Assembly (NCBI RefSeq): GCF_900497595.1
Contig: NZ_UFQO01000002.1
Location: 62,001 to 126,000, forward strand
DNA length: 64,000 nt
Direction: 5' to 3'
DNA from: Treponema pectinovorum
Lineage (GTDB): Bacteria; Spirochaetota; Spirochaetia; Treponematales; Treponemataceae
Shown one piece after another: positions 17,426-26,183 of this stretch (position 1 is the first letter of the stretch; the number at the start of each line of letters is the position of its first letter). The translations under genes and the position numbers were made by a program. A model generated the notes under the pieces. The model made no database searches, was not told the DNA's origin, and saw only the letters and a program-made list of their open reading frames with translations.

Positions 17426-17448
17426 TACTACTGTATACCATAGTAGTA
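17426..17448. promoter_or_regulatory. Inverted repeat upstream of the FemAB-like gene
   Basis: TACTACT (17426-17432) and AGTAGTA (17442-17448) are perfect reverse complements with a 9-base spacer, about 42 bases upstream of the FemAB-like start codon. The position suits an operator. No regulator can be named. Confidence 0.35.
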
Positions 17449-17563
17449 GTGCCTATACTTTTGAAGGCTATGCTAGAGGCGGATTTTAAAATTCATCAAG
17501 GTTTTGTTTTATAAAACAAGATGAAAAAAAAACGTAGTTTCTAACAAACAAAAATGGCGGGAA

Positions 17564-17920
17564 TTATTTTTTTTCGATATATTCTTTTAAAGGAATCCAT
17601 TCGCCAGCGTCATTTTTTTCAAAGACAAAAAGCGAGTTTCCTTTAAACCAAAATTCATTTTCAATTTCATCAGAATATCTAGCGCCATCAGCAGAAACCG
17701 CATGTGGCAGGGTAAATTCTTTGTCTCCCAATTTTACTTTTACAAAATCAAGACTTTTATCCGAAAGTTCATAAAAAACCGCAATCACTTTATTTCCGTC
17801 TGAAGAAACATAGCTCCCAGAATTTGTAACAACCGCTTTTAATGATTTATCTTCTGCTTTTGAACAAGATAAGAGCGAAAATACAATCAAAGAGAGTGCA
17901 ATAAACATAATTTTTTTCAT
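17564..17920 (-). CDS. MliC-like lipoprotein (c-type lysozyme inhibitor domain)
   Basis: 118 residues: a lipoprotein signal (MKKIMFIALS..., lipobox LLSC, C19), then a short beta-rich domain. GDKEFTLPHAVSADGARYSD, then NEFWFKGNSLFVFE, match the MliC/PliC lysozyme-inhibitor signature (A-SA-GARYS ... W-KG). Such lipoproteins protect peptidoglycan against host lysozyme. It sits upstream of the FemAB-like gene on the same strand, giving a small cell-wall-related group. The domain match is good, but the inhibitor function is untested. The gap from 17385 to 17563 holds only the inverted repeat. Confidence 0.8.
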   Translation of the reverse strand: MKKIMFIALSLIVFSLLSCSKAEDKSLKAVVTNSGSYVSSDGNKVIAVFYELSDKSLDFVKVKLGDKEFTLPHAVSADGARYSDEIENEFWFKGNSLFVFEKNDAGEWIPLKEYIEKK

Positions 17921-18106
17921 ATTTTATCCTTGCAGGCACAAAGGTGAAGAACATACAAAATGTTCAAGCAGCTAAATCCTGACTTTTATTCGTTTCGTAT
18001 TTATACCACATTTTACACAGTTTTATCAAATCTTTCTTTGTGATAACATCGACTCGCTGTAATTATTGCAAATTAAAAATAAGTTTTACGGGAGAATTTA
18101 GTAACT

Positions 18107-19141
18107 ATGGATATGCAGATGAATTTTGTGAGAAAACTGCCAGTTCCAAAAGAATTAAAAGAACAGTTTCCTCTTGGTGATGAAGTTAGAAAGATAAAGG
18201 AAGAGCGCGATGTTATAATCAAAAATATTTTTGAAGGAAAAGACAATCGCTTTTTTTTGGTTATAGGGCCATGTTCGGCAGATAACGAAGAGGCAGTTCT
18301 CGACTATATGGGAAGGCTCGTAAAAGTTCAGGAAAAAGTAAAAGATAAAATTTTTATAATTCCTCGCGTTTACACAAATAAGCCTAGAACAAAAGGCACA
18401 GGTTACAAAGGAATGTTGCACCAGCCAAATCCACAAAAAGACGAAGATATGCTGGCAGGAATAATTGCAATTAGAGAGATGCATACAAGAGTTGTAAAAG
18501 AAACTGGTTTTACCTGTGCGGAAGAAATGCTCTATCCAGAAAACCACCGCTATCTTTCTGACCTTTTGGCTTATGTGGCAATAGGCGCTCGTTCTGTAGA
18601 AGACCAGTTTCATAGAATGGTAGCAAGTGGAGTGGGAATTCCTGTAGGAATGAAAAATCCAACATCTGGCGATATTTCTGTAATGATGAACTCTATAACG
18701 GCAGCGCAGGCAAAACAGAAATTTTTGTATAGAGGATGGGAAGTTACGACAGAAGGCAATCCTTTAGCCCATGCAATTTTGCGAGGATATGTAGATGCAT
18801 ACGGAAGAAGCCATTCAAACTATCATTATGAAGATTTGCAAAATCTGATAGAAAATTATGCGATTTCAAAACTTGAAAATCCAGCTGTTATCGTAGACTG
18901 CAACCATGCAAACTCGGACAAAAAATATATGGAACAGATTAGGATTGCAAAAGATGTTCTGCACAGTTGCCATGTTTCTTCCGACATAAGAAATATCGTA
19001 AAAGGTTTGATGATAGAAAGTTATATAGAAGACGGAGCACAATCCATTGGAGATGGTATATACGGAAAATCGATAACAGACCCTTGCTTAGGCTGGACTA
19101 AAACAGAAAAATTGATTTTTGAAATTGCAGATGCATTATAA
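18107..19141 (+). CDS. aroG: 3-deoxy-7-phosphoheptulonate synthase, class I (AroG/F/H type)
   Basis: 344 residues, typical of class I-alpha DAHP synthases. It condenses phosphoenolpyruvate and erythrose 4-phosphate, the first step of the shikimate pathway in the cytoplasm. Visible motifs are LVIGPCSADNEEAVLDYMGRL-like (near residue 50), YTNKPRTKGTGYKG (PEP binding), IGARSVEDQFHRMVASG and VDCNHANSDKK. GGGAGAATTTAGTAACT precedes the ATG. No other shikimate genes are nearby, so it forms a single-gene unit. Which amino acid inhibits it cannot be told from sequence by eye. Confidence 0.96.
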   Translation: MDMQMNFVRKLPVPKELKEQFPLGDEVRKIKEERDVIIKNIFEGKDNRFFLVIGPCSADNEEAVLDYMGRLVKVQEKVKDKIFIIPRVYTNKPRTKGTGYKGMLHQPNPQKDEDMLAGIIAIREMHTRVVKETGFTCAEEMLYPENHRYLSDLLAYVAIGARSVEDQFHRMVASGVGIPVGMKNPTSGDISVMMNSITAAQAKQKFLYRGWEVTTEGNPLAHAILRGYVDAYGRSHSNYHYEDLQNLIENYAISKLENPAVIVDCNHANSDKKYMEQIRIAKDVLHSCHVSSDIRNIVKGLMIESYIEDGAQSIGDGIYGKSITDPCLGWTKTEKLIFEIADAL

Positions 19142-19167
19142 TCGTTATAAGTGATATAAAAATCACT

Positions 19168-19920
19168 TCAAAAACTATTAAAAATCTTTGTGGAATTTTC
19201 TTCAATTATATTGCAAAGCTTTTCCACACTGATTTTTAAAACATCGGCAATATCACGATAAACTTTTTTTATAAGTCCAACCGAATTGTCAGAACCGCCA
19301 AGCCAAATTTCGCTGTCTGGATTGTCGGTTTCTGCAAGCAAAAGACTTAAAGGAGTGAGCCGTAAAAGTTCTTGAATATGCTTAGACCTACAAGTTTCAC
19401 AGCCAAAAGTCTGTATATAGCCTCTTTTTATAAATTCTTTATATATTTCTTTATCGCCGTCATACCAATGGATTATTGGTTTTGCACAAGAATATTCTTC
19501 TAAAATTCGGCATATTTTTTCTTCCGCATCTTTTGTGTGAATCACACAGTACTTTTTTTCTTCATTACAGTGTTGCAAAAAATACCGAAAAACCCTTTCC
19601 TGCTCCGCCTCACTAGCATCTTTATACCAGCAAAAATCCATTCCGATTTCGCCAATCATGCAAGAACCTGTGCAAAGTTCATCAAAAACTTTTAAATTTT
19701 TTGGTGCGTAGGGGACTTTAGAAGGATGAATTCCAAAGGTCGAAATTATTTTTGTGCTACATCCTAAAGAATCACATTTTTTTTGAATTTGAATATTTTT
19801 TTTATAGGATTTTTCATCGACAGAACTTGATACGATAATTCCGCCAAAATTTGCAAGCTGTTCAAAAAGTGCGTTTTCGTCTTTGTAAAAATCCAAATGA
19901 GTATGAAAATCTATGTACAT
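19168..19920 (-). CDS. TatD family hydrolase, second copy
   Basis: 250 residues with the full set of TatD metal-site motifs: FHTH (H6, H8), GIHPSK, GEIGMDF (Glu), HTKDA (His), HWYDG (His) and ETDNPD (Asp). It keeps the G-HP and ETD motifs that the first TatD (614-1396) lacks, so it may be the more conventional enzyme. The start codon follows the T-run of the liv operon terminator almost directly, and no Shine-Dalgarno is visible, so expression may rely on read-through or a leaderless start. Confidence 0.87.
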   Translation of the reverse strand: MYIDFHTHLDFYKDENALFEQLANFGGIIVSSSVDEKSYKKNIQIQKKCDSLGCSTKIISTFGIHPSKVPYAPKNLKVFDELCTGSCMIGEIGMDFCWYKDASEAEQERVFRYFLQHCNEEKKYCVIHTKDAEEKICRILEEYSCAKPIIHWYDGDKEIYKEFIKRGYIQTFGCETCRSKHIQELLRLTPLSLLLAETDNPDSEIWLGGSDNSVGLIKKVYRDIADVLKISVEKLCNIIEENSTKIFNSF

Positions 19921-19923
19921 GGC

Positions 19924-19956
19924 AAAAAAAAATCAGCGTGCATAAACACGCTGACT
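19924..19956 (-). terminator. Intrinsic terminator of the liv operon
   Basis: TCAGCGTG (19933-19940) and CACGCTGA (19947-19954) form a perfect 8-bp stem with a 6-base loop. The minus strand then carries a T-run (A-run 19924-19932 on the plus strand). It lies between livJ and the second tatD, whose start codon is at the end of the T-run. Confidence 0.88.
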
Positions 19957-19967
19957 AAAAGTTTACC

Positions 19968-21218
19968 TTATTTTAAAGGTGCTGGATACTGAACTTCAGC
20001 AGCCGCAACATCAAACGGCCATACAGCAGTCCATTTTCCATCTTGGATTTGCGAAATAGCAACCTTTGCTGGAAGGTTATTCTGATGATGCTGAACTCCA
20101 TCGATAACTTCATCACCAAATTTTATTTCGTTGTAAGGAAGAATGATTTTTGGTCCATTAGGGAAACCATTAATAATGTGCATATTCGCTAAAGCATCGC
20201 GAACTTTAGTACCATCTGTAGAACCAGCTTGTTCAAATGCTGTCTTTAAAATCCATACTGCAGTAAAAGATTCAGCAGAGTGACCGTTCATATCAACTCC
20301 ATACTTTTCTTTAAACTTTGCATTGATTTCTTTTCCTTTTGGAAGATCAGCACTGTATTCAACTACAGAAGCAATTCCGTTAGAAATTTTTGGTGTTGCA
20401 GGAATAAATGAAGGATCAGCAAAACCATTTGCTTTTGCAACGATTACAGGAGGATGAGCATTCTGTTCTGTAAGAGTCTTTGTAAACAAGATAGCATCTG
20501 CAATATAAGATTCGCACAAAACTGCGTCTGGATTTGCATTGCGGATTTTTAAAACTTCAGAAGTAAGATCTGTTGTTCCACCTGAATATTGAACTTCTGC
20601 TACGATATCAAAACCATACTTTGGAGCCAAGATGCGAGAACAGCGGATGAGTTCCTGACCAATATTTGAATTATCTGCAAAAATTGCAATTTTCTTCATA
20701 GGAACATTCTTTGTTTTTTGCAAGTCCTGAAGATATTTATACTGGTCTTCTACATAATCTGTATTTGTAGGACACATACGGAAGAAATATTTTAAGCCTT
20801 GGCTAGAAAGGTTATCTACAGTGGAAATTGCTGTTAATTCAGGAATTTTATACTGTTCACAAACCTGAGCTGCAATTGCAGTTATTGTAGACTGATGGCA
20901 ACCCAAAATTGCATTTACCTTATCTTGAGTAACAAGGCGCTCTGCTACAGAACGTCCAACTTTTGGATCTCCCTGGGTATCTCCACGTACAATTTCGATT
21001 TTTTTACCGTTTACCCCCCCCTGTGCGTTAATCATTTCTACGGCAAAATCAACACCACGCATGATGTTGTTTCCAATGGCAGCTTTGTCACCAGAAAGTG
21101 CATACATTGCGCCAATTTTGATTGTTTCTGGTTCAGCAGATTTTTTACTGCAGCCAACAGATAAAATCAATGAAGATGCAACAACACTTGCCAGTAAAAC
21201 TTTACTGATTTTTTTCAT
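19968..21218 (-). CDS. livJ: Branched-chain amino acid-type ABC transporter substrate-binding lipoprotein
   Basis: 416 residues: a lipoprotein signal with lipobox LSVGC (C23), then a Leu/Ile/Val-binding-protein fold. IKIGAMYALSGDKAAIGNNI, NAQGGVNGKKIEIV and AERLVTQDKVNAILG are typical of PF13458. It captures hydrophobic amino acids or related ligands in the periplasm and hands them to LivHM. It is the last gene of the livH-M-G-F-J operon, right before a strong terminator. The exact ligand (Leu/Ile/Val, or amides and urea as in related systems) cannot be fixed. Confidence 0.93.
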   Translation of the reverse strand: MKKISKVLLASVVASSLILSVGCSKKSAEPETIKIGAMYALSGDKAAIGNNIMRGVDFAVEMINAQGGVNGKKIEIVRGDTQGDPKVGRSVAERLVTQDKVNAILGCHQSTITAIAAQVCEQYKIPELTAISTVDNLSSQGLKYFFRMCPTNTDYVEDQYKYLQDLQKTKNVPMKKIAIFADNSNIGQELIRCSRILAPKYGFDIVAEVQYSGGTTDLTSEVLKIRNANPDAVLCESYIADAILFTKTLTEQNAHPPVIVAKANGFADPSFIPATPKISNGIASVVEYSADLPKGKEINAKFKEKYGVDMNGHSAESFTAVWILKTAFEQAGSTDGTKVRDALANMHIINGFPNGPKIILPYNEIKFGDEVIDGVQHHQNNLPAKVAISQIQDGKWTAVWPFDVAAAEVQYPAPLK

Positions 21219-21260
21219 AAACTAGTCCTCCTTATTTAACTTGTTTATCATAAAAAAAAT

Positions 21261-21968
21261 TTAAATACCTAAATAAGCTTTTTTTACATGCTCGTTTGTT
21301 TGGAGTTTTGAAGCTTCATCCTCCAATACAACTTTTCCGTTTTCTATTACATACCCATAATCAGAAACAGCAAGAGCTTTTGTTATGTCCTGCTCAACAA
21401 GAAGAATACCAATATTCCTTTGTCGCGCAAGAAAAAGTGCAACCTCAAGAATATCATCTACAATGTTTGGAGCAAGTCCCAACGAGGGTTCATCCAAAAT
21501 CAAAAGTTTTGGCAAGCCTATAAGAGCTCTTGCAACCGCAACCATTTGCTGTTCTCCTCCAGAAAGAGTGCCCGCAACCTGCTTTCGTCTTTCTTTTATC
21601 TTTGGGAAAAATTTATATACAAATTCTTCGCTCTCTTTAAAAGCATGTTTTGCAGCTTTGTTGTAAGCACCCATTTCAAGATTTTCGTAAACAGTCATTC
21701 CTGTAAAAAGTTGTCTTCCTTCCGGAACTTGAATAATTCCTTGATCGAGAATAAAGCGACTAGACTTTCCCATCAATTCTTCATCATTAAAAACAACAGA
21801 ACCAGCCGTAGGTTTTACCATTCCAGTTATCGTTCTAACAGTGGTAGTTTTTCCAGAACCATTAGAACCTAATATTGAAACTACCTGCCCGGCCTTTACT
21901 TCTAGCGATATATCCCACAAAACTTGAACTTTGCCATATCCGGAACAGAGATTTTTAACTTTTAGCAT
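21261..21968 (-). CDS. livF: Branched-chain amino acid ABC transporter ATP-binding protein LivF
   Basis: 235 residues, the size of LivF. The order is Walker A GSNGSGKTT (about 34-42), the LivF-type VPEGRQLFTGMTVYENLEMG after the Q-loop, signature LSGGEQQMVAVARAL, Walker B LLILDEPSLGLAP, and the H-loop replaced by VEQ, as in this family. It powers uptake with LivG at the inner membrane. It begins 2 bases after livG ends, so translation is closely coupled. Confidence 0.96.
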   Translation of the reverse strand: MLKVKNLCSGYGKVQVLWDISLEVKAGQVVSILGSNGSGKTTTVRTITGMVKPTAGSVVFNDEELMGKSSRFILDQGIIQVPEGRQLFTGMTVYENLEMGAYNKAAKHAFKESEEFVYKFFPKIKERRKQVAGTLSGGEQQMVAVARALIGLPKLLILDEPSLGLAPNIVDDILEVALFLARQRNIGILLVEQDITKALAVSDYGYVIENGKVVLEDEASKLQTNEHVKKAYLGI

Positions 21969-21970
21969 AA

Positions 21971-22708
21971 CTACTCCTTCTTTTTCCCAAGATAGACTTC
22001 AATAACATAAGGATCGTTCATAACATGATGTGGGGTTCCTTCTGCAATTTTTTCCCCATGATGAACAACTATAACTTTTTCGCAAAGGTTTACGACAGCG
22101 CGCATTATGTGTTCAATCAAAAAAATTGTAACTCCGCTTTCGTTTATCTTTCGAATCAAGTCTATCGCTTGATCTGTTTCTGTGGGATTAAGCCCTGCCA
22201 TAACTTCATCCAAAAAAAGCATGTTGGGTTTTGTTGCCAGAGCCCTTGCCATTTCCAGTCGCTTTTGATCTGGAGTTCCCATTTCGCCCGCAATCAAATT
22301 TCTTTTAGAATAAAGCCCCGTAAATTCCAAAATTTCTTCTGCAATTTCTTTTGCTTCTTTTAGATTTTTTGCCTTATTCTTTCCAAAGAATGCACTTGGA
22401 ACGATATTTTCCAAAACAGAAAGAGATGAAAGCGGCTTCATAATCTGGAACGTTCTTGCAATTCCCATATCTGTATATTCGTAAGGTTTACAGAGAGTTA
22501 TGTCTTTTCCTTTGTAAAAAATATGTCCGTAACTTGGCGGATAATAACCGCAAATCATATTAAAAGTCGTAGATTTGCCGGCACCGTTTGGACCTATCAT
22601 TCCAGTAATCTTTCCTTCTTCAATTTCAAAAGAAAGGTCATTTACCGCTTTTAATCCACGGAAGTTTTTTGTTATATGTTCAACTTTGATAATCGGTAAG
22701 TCGCTCAT
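21971..22708 (-). CDS. livG: Branched-chain amino acid ABC transporter ATP-binding protein LivG
   Basis: 245 residues. Walker A is GPNGAGKST (about 38-46). It has the LivG-type GIARTFQIMKPLSSLSVLEN, Walker B MLFLDEVMAGLNPTE, and a final VIVVHHGEKIAEGTP. The usual LSGGQQ-type signature is weak here; the position reads AGEMGTPDQKRLEMARALA, so the ABC signature is degenerate. It overlaps livM by 4 bases and is followed by livF after 2 bases. It is an ATPase subunit of the Liv importer. Confidence 0.95.
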   Translation of the reverse strand: MSDLPIIKVEHITKNFRGLKAVNDLSFEIEEGKITGMIGPNGAGKSTTFNMICGYYPPSYGHIFYKGKDITLCKPYEYTDMGIARTFQIMKPLSSLSVLENIVPSAFFGKNKAKNLKEAKEIAEEILEFTGLYSKRNLIAGEMGTPDQKRLEMARALATKPNMLFLDEVMAGLNPTETDQAIDLIRKINESGVTIFLIEHIMRAVVNLCEKVIVVHHGEKIAEGTPHHVMNDPYVIEVYLGKKKE

Positions 22709-23727
22709 TGTTGAACCTCCTGCTCATCTTTTAGACCAAAGATTTTTCGGTCAATCCAGTGTTTTGCTTTGCTCTTATTGTACCAGCCCAAAATTCCAAC
22801 TGGCCTGAATCTTATTATGCAAAGAAGGGTTATAGCGTAAAGGATGAGATTTATGCCTGGTAAAATTCCACCAAATTTATTTCTAAGCCATTCGCTCAAG
22901 GTTAAAAGTATTATTCCACCAACCAAAGGGCCTTCAACAAAAGCAGCACCGCCAATTACAGCAGGCAAAATAAATTCTGTCGAAAATGATTGTAACATGA
23001 GATCACAATCGATATATCTGTTGTAATTTGCATAAAAACACCCAACCAAAGCCGCAATCATTGCTGATATAACCAAGGCTATAACCTTGTATTTCATAGG
23101 TTTTATTCCTATTGCATTTGCAACGTCTTCGTCTTCTCTAATCGTTTTTAAAGCGAATCCAAGTTTGCTATTATTTATTTTTTTCATCAAAAGATAGACA
23201 AGGATAACCATCACGAGTGCAATGTAATAGTATGGTGTTTTTGAATGAAATCTAAACTGTGCAAATGAAGGATCCCCATACGGAAGAGGAATTCCCATCG
23301 CCTTTCCTGCATAATCCCAGTTGAGCATAAACTGTCTTATCGTTTCGCCAAAAGCTATGGAAACGAGCGTAAAATATGGACCTTTCAAAAGAAAGCAAGG
23401 ATAAAAAATAACACCTGCAATCAAGCCTACAAAAACCACAGAAATTGGAATCGTAAGCCAAGGGTTCATTCCGCTTTTTACCATAAAAAGACAGGCAACA
23501 TAAGCACCAAGTCCCATATAGGCTGCATGTCCAAGTGAATTCTGTCCAGTCATTCCACCCAAAAGATTCCATGCAAGCGACATTGTAGTAGTATAAAATA
23601 TTACGATAAAAACGTTTACGACATACGGATTTCCTGCAAACAAAACTGGTAAAAGCAAAAGTAAAGCGCAAAATGCACAAAGTGCAATTAAACGGCGTTT
23701 TTTATAAGTAGTTAAAGAAGTAAACAT
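22705..23727 (-). CDS. livM: Branched-chain amino acid ABC transporter permease LivM
   Basis: 340 residues with about nine helices. Family motifs are NLLGGMTGQNSLGHAAYMGLGAY (the LivM G-Q-S-GHA motif, about 53-75), RAIKE-type KTIREDEDVANAIGI (the cytoplasmic coupling loop) and the late IGGAAFVEGPLVGG. It forms the transmembrane channel with LivH. It follows livH after a 1-base gap and overlaps livG by 4 bases. Confidence 0.95.
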   Translation of the reverse strand: MFTSLTTYKKRRLIALCAFCALLLLLPVLFAGNPYVVNVFIVIFYTTTMSLAWNLLGGMTGQNSLGHAAYMGLGAYVACLFMVKSGMNPWLTIPISVVFVGLIAGVIFYPCFLLKGPYFTLVSIAFGETIRQFMLNWDYAGKAMGIPLPYGDPSFAQFRFHSKTPYYYIALVMVILVYLLMKKINNSKLGFALKTIREDEDVANAIGIKPMKYKVIALVISAMIAALVGCFYANYNRYIDCDLMLQSFSTEFILPAVIGGAAFVEGPLVGGIILLTLSEWLRNKFGGILPGINLILYAITLLCIIRFRPVGILGWYNKSKAKHWIDRKIFGLKDEQEVQQ

Positions 23728-23728
23728 C

Positions 23729-24589
23729 TTATCTTCTCCTCATTATTATGACTTGGCGGACAACTAAAATTATTATGAAAGTAACAAAAACAGTTAAATC
23801 GCGATATGTAGGTCCTATTATTAAACTGCTCATGGTTTCCATAAGACCTAAGACAATTCCTGCTATACATGCACCTTGAATAGAACCAAATCCGCCAACA
23901 ACAACAACGATGAGAGCTTTAAAACTGAATTGAGCACCAACCGTTGGATTTATTACATAGAAAAGTGTCAACAAATCGCCTGCAACACCTGCAAGAGCAC
24001 AACCAAGACCATACGTAAAGATGTATATTCGTTTTACGGGAATTCCAACTACGCCTGCACCAATAGAATTCTGAGAAACAGCGCGTATCATTTTTCCAAT
24101 TTTAGAATATTTTAAAAAGACAAAAAGTGAAAAAGTTATCAGAATCAAAGTTAAAAGGCTTACAAGCTTTGGAAGTAAAATTGAAACAGGACCAAGGTGA
24201 AGTGTAATTCCACTGTAAGATGTAACAATTGTTCTGTTTAACGAAGAAAAAATTACTAATGCTACGTTTTGGTATAGGAGTCCCAACCCTACTGTCAAAA
24301 ATAAAAGGTTTGTAAAACTGTGTGTTCCCAAGGAAGGCGTTATGAGCGTATGTTGAACTAGCGCTCCAATTCCAAAAGTACACAGGGCAACCAGAGGGAT
24401 TGCCGCATAAGGATCGATTCCGAGATTTGCAAATACGAAAGTCAAATACATTCCTATCATAAGCATTTCGCCATGACAGAAATTAATGATTTTCATAACC
24501 CCAAAAATTACATTCTGACCCATACCCATCAATGAGTAAAAGCCGCCGATTAAGATGCCGTTTACAACGGCCTGTAGGAATATGTCCAT
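23729..24589 (-). CDS. livH: Branched-chain amino acid ABC transporter permease LivH
   Basis: 286 residues, about eight helices. The N-terminal NGILIGGFYSLMGMGQNVIFGVMKIINFCHGEMLMIGMY is the LivH hallmark, and VVVGGFGSIQGACIAGIVLGLMET is the conserved late segment. It is the first gene of the five-gene liv operon, preceded by TTTGAGGAGAATATG. The 170-base gap to the divergent MATE gene must hold the operon promoter; on this strand only weak AT-rich candidates are visible. Confidence 0.95.
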   Translation of the reverse strand: MDIFLQAVVNGILIGGFYSLMGMGQNVIFGVMKIINFCHGEMLMIGMYLTFVFANLGIDPYAAIPLVALCTFGIGALVQHTLITPSLGTHSFTNLLFLTVGLGLLYQNVALVIFSSLNRTIVTSYSGITLHLGPVSILLPKLVSLLTLILITFSLFVFLKYSKIGKMIRAVSQNSIGAGVVGIPVKRIYIFTYGLGCALAGVAGDLLTLFYVINPTVGAQFSFKALIVVVVGGFGSIQGACIAGIVLGLMETMSSLIIGPTYRDLTVFVTFIIILVVRQVIIMRRR

Positions 24590-24710
24590 ATTCTCCTCAA
24601 AAAGTTTGTCTTATTACAAGATTATGGCGTTTTTTTTATAGGCGCAATTAATTAAACGTTATTTTTATAGCAATCAATATTTTAAGGTCTTTCCTCAACA
24701 AACACTTAAC

Positions 24711-24739
24711 TTGTCGCATTAGTTCAATAGTTCTATAAT
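24711..24739 (+). promoter_or_regulatory. Sigma70-type promoter of the second MATE gene
   Basis: TTGTCG (24711-24716), a 17-base spacer and TATAAT (24734-24739) lie 22 bases before the MATE start codon. The leader would be very short. Confidence 0.6.
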
Positions 24740-24760
24740 TTTAAATAATCGAGGCAAAAT

Positions 24761-26125
24761 ATGAAAGATATGACAACAGGCCCGGTGACAAAACATCTTG
24801 TGACCTATGCAATCCCGATGATATTGGGGAATTTTTTTCAATTAACATATAATGCCGTAGACTCAATAATACTCGGCCATTTTTCTGGAAAACACAGTTT
24901 AGCAGCAGTTGGAATTGCAAATCCTGTTATGAACATAATGATTTTCTTTATCGTTGGAATATGTCTTGGAGCTGGAATTTTAATGAGTGAATTTTACGGC
25001 GCAAAAGATGAACAAAAATTAAAGAAAGAAATAAGCACAACTATAGTAATAGGTTTTTCGTTTACACTTTTTGTAAGTATTTTGTGTTACATATTTGTTG
25101 AACATATATTGATGGCAATAAGAACTCCTCAAGATTTGATAGAAACTACTTCGCATTATCTTCGAATAGTTTTTTTAGGGCTGGTTTTTACTTTTTTTTA
25201 CAATGTTTTTGCAGCTGCACTTAGAGCCGTTGGCGACAGCAAAACTCCAATAATTTGTGTTGGAATAAGTGCAATTTTAAATGGAATTTTAGATTACGTT
25301 TTTGTCGCTGTGCTAAATATGCAAATAAAGGGAGCTGCTTATGCAACTGTCCTAAGTCAAGCAGTAAGTTGTACTTTGGTTTTAACCAGCATATATTTAA
25401 AAGAGCCTATGCTTGCAATAAGAAGAGGAGAATTCATCTTTGATAAAAAATTAGTAAAAAGCACATTAAATTATAGTTGGGCAACAGCGTTACAGCAAAT
25501 AGTGCTTTATGTCGGAAAACTTTTAATCCAAAGTGCAGTAAATCCACTTGGAACAGACGCAATTGCAACGTTCAATGCAGGTTCAAAGATAGACGATTTT
25601 TGCTATCAACCAGCACAAAGCATAGGACACACTATAACAACCTTTATGGCACAGAACAAAGGAGCACATCAAAAAGAAAGAATGCTCAAAGGATTTAAAA
25701 AAGGAATGCTTATAGAATGGGTGTATGGCCTTTTTATAGGTATATTTGTATTTCTCATGAGAGAGCCGCTTATAACATTGTTTGCAACAAAAAATGAAGT
25801 AAGCGTAATAAGTTTAGGTAAAGAATATCTTTTAGTTATGTCTCTCCTTTACATACTTCCAGCCACAACAAACGGCATCCAGGGATTTTTTAGAGGACTT
25901 GGAATAATGAAAGTTACTGTAATTGCAACAACCTCACAGATAGTTTTTAGAGTTGCATTCAGTTATATACTTGCAAGTATCTTTGCTTCTAAATTTGAAA
26001 CTTCCCGAGGAATTATAGGTATTGCTCTTGCCTGCCTTGCCGGTTGGACTGCAATGCTTTTATACGAGTTGCCTGCATTAAAAATTTACGGAAAAAAATT
26101 CAAAGAGCAAAAATTCAGCGAGTAA
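24761..26125 (+). CDS. MATE family efflux transporter, second copy
   Basis: 454 residues with the twelve-helix MATE fold. It opens with MTTGPVTKHLVTYAIPMILGNFFQLTYNAVDSIILGHFSG, the form seen in many Firmicute and spirochete NorM/DinF-like pumps, and has FNAGSKIDDFCYQPAQSIG opening the second bundle. It exports cationic compounds with Na+ or H+. It is followed by the cardiolipin synthase gene after 58 bases on the same strand. Its N-terminal motif differs from the MATE protein at 3939-5318, so the two are not a recent duplication. Confidence 0.93.
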   Translation: MKDMTTGPVTKHLVTYAIPMILGNFFQLTYNAVDSIILGHFSGKHSLAAVGIANPVMNIMIFFIVGICLGAGILMSEFYGAKDEQKLKKEISTTIVIGFSFTLFVSILCYIFVEHILMAIRTPQDLIETTSHYLRIVFLGLVFTFFYNVFAAALRAVGDSKTPIICVGISAILNGILDYVFVAVLNMQIKGAAYATVLSQAVSCTLVLTSIYLKEPMLAIRRGEFIFDKKLVKSTLNYSWATALQQIVLYVGKLLIQSAVNPLGTDAIATFNAGSKIDDFCYQPAQSIGHTITTFMAQNKGAHQKERMLKGFKKGMLIEWVYGLFIGIFVFLMREPLITLFATKNEVSVISLGKEYLLVMSLLYILPATTNGIQGFFRGLGIMKVTVIATTSQIVFRVAFSYILASIFASKFETSRGIIGIALACLAGWTAMLLYELPALKIYGKKFKEQKFSE

Positions 26126-26183
26126 ATAAAAAACAAAAAAAATCGCGGTTACAATAATCGATTTTATTCTATATTATTAAAAT

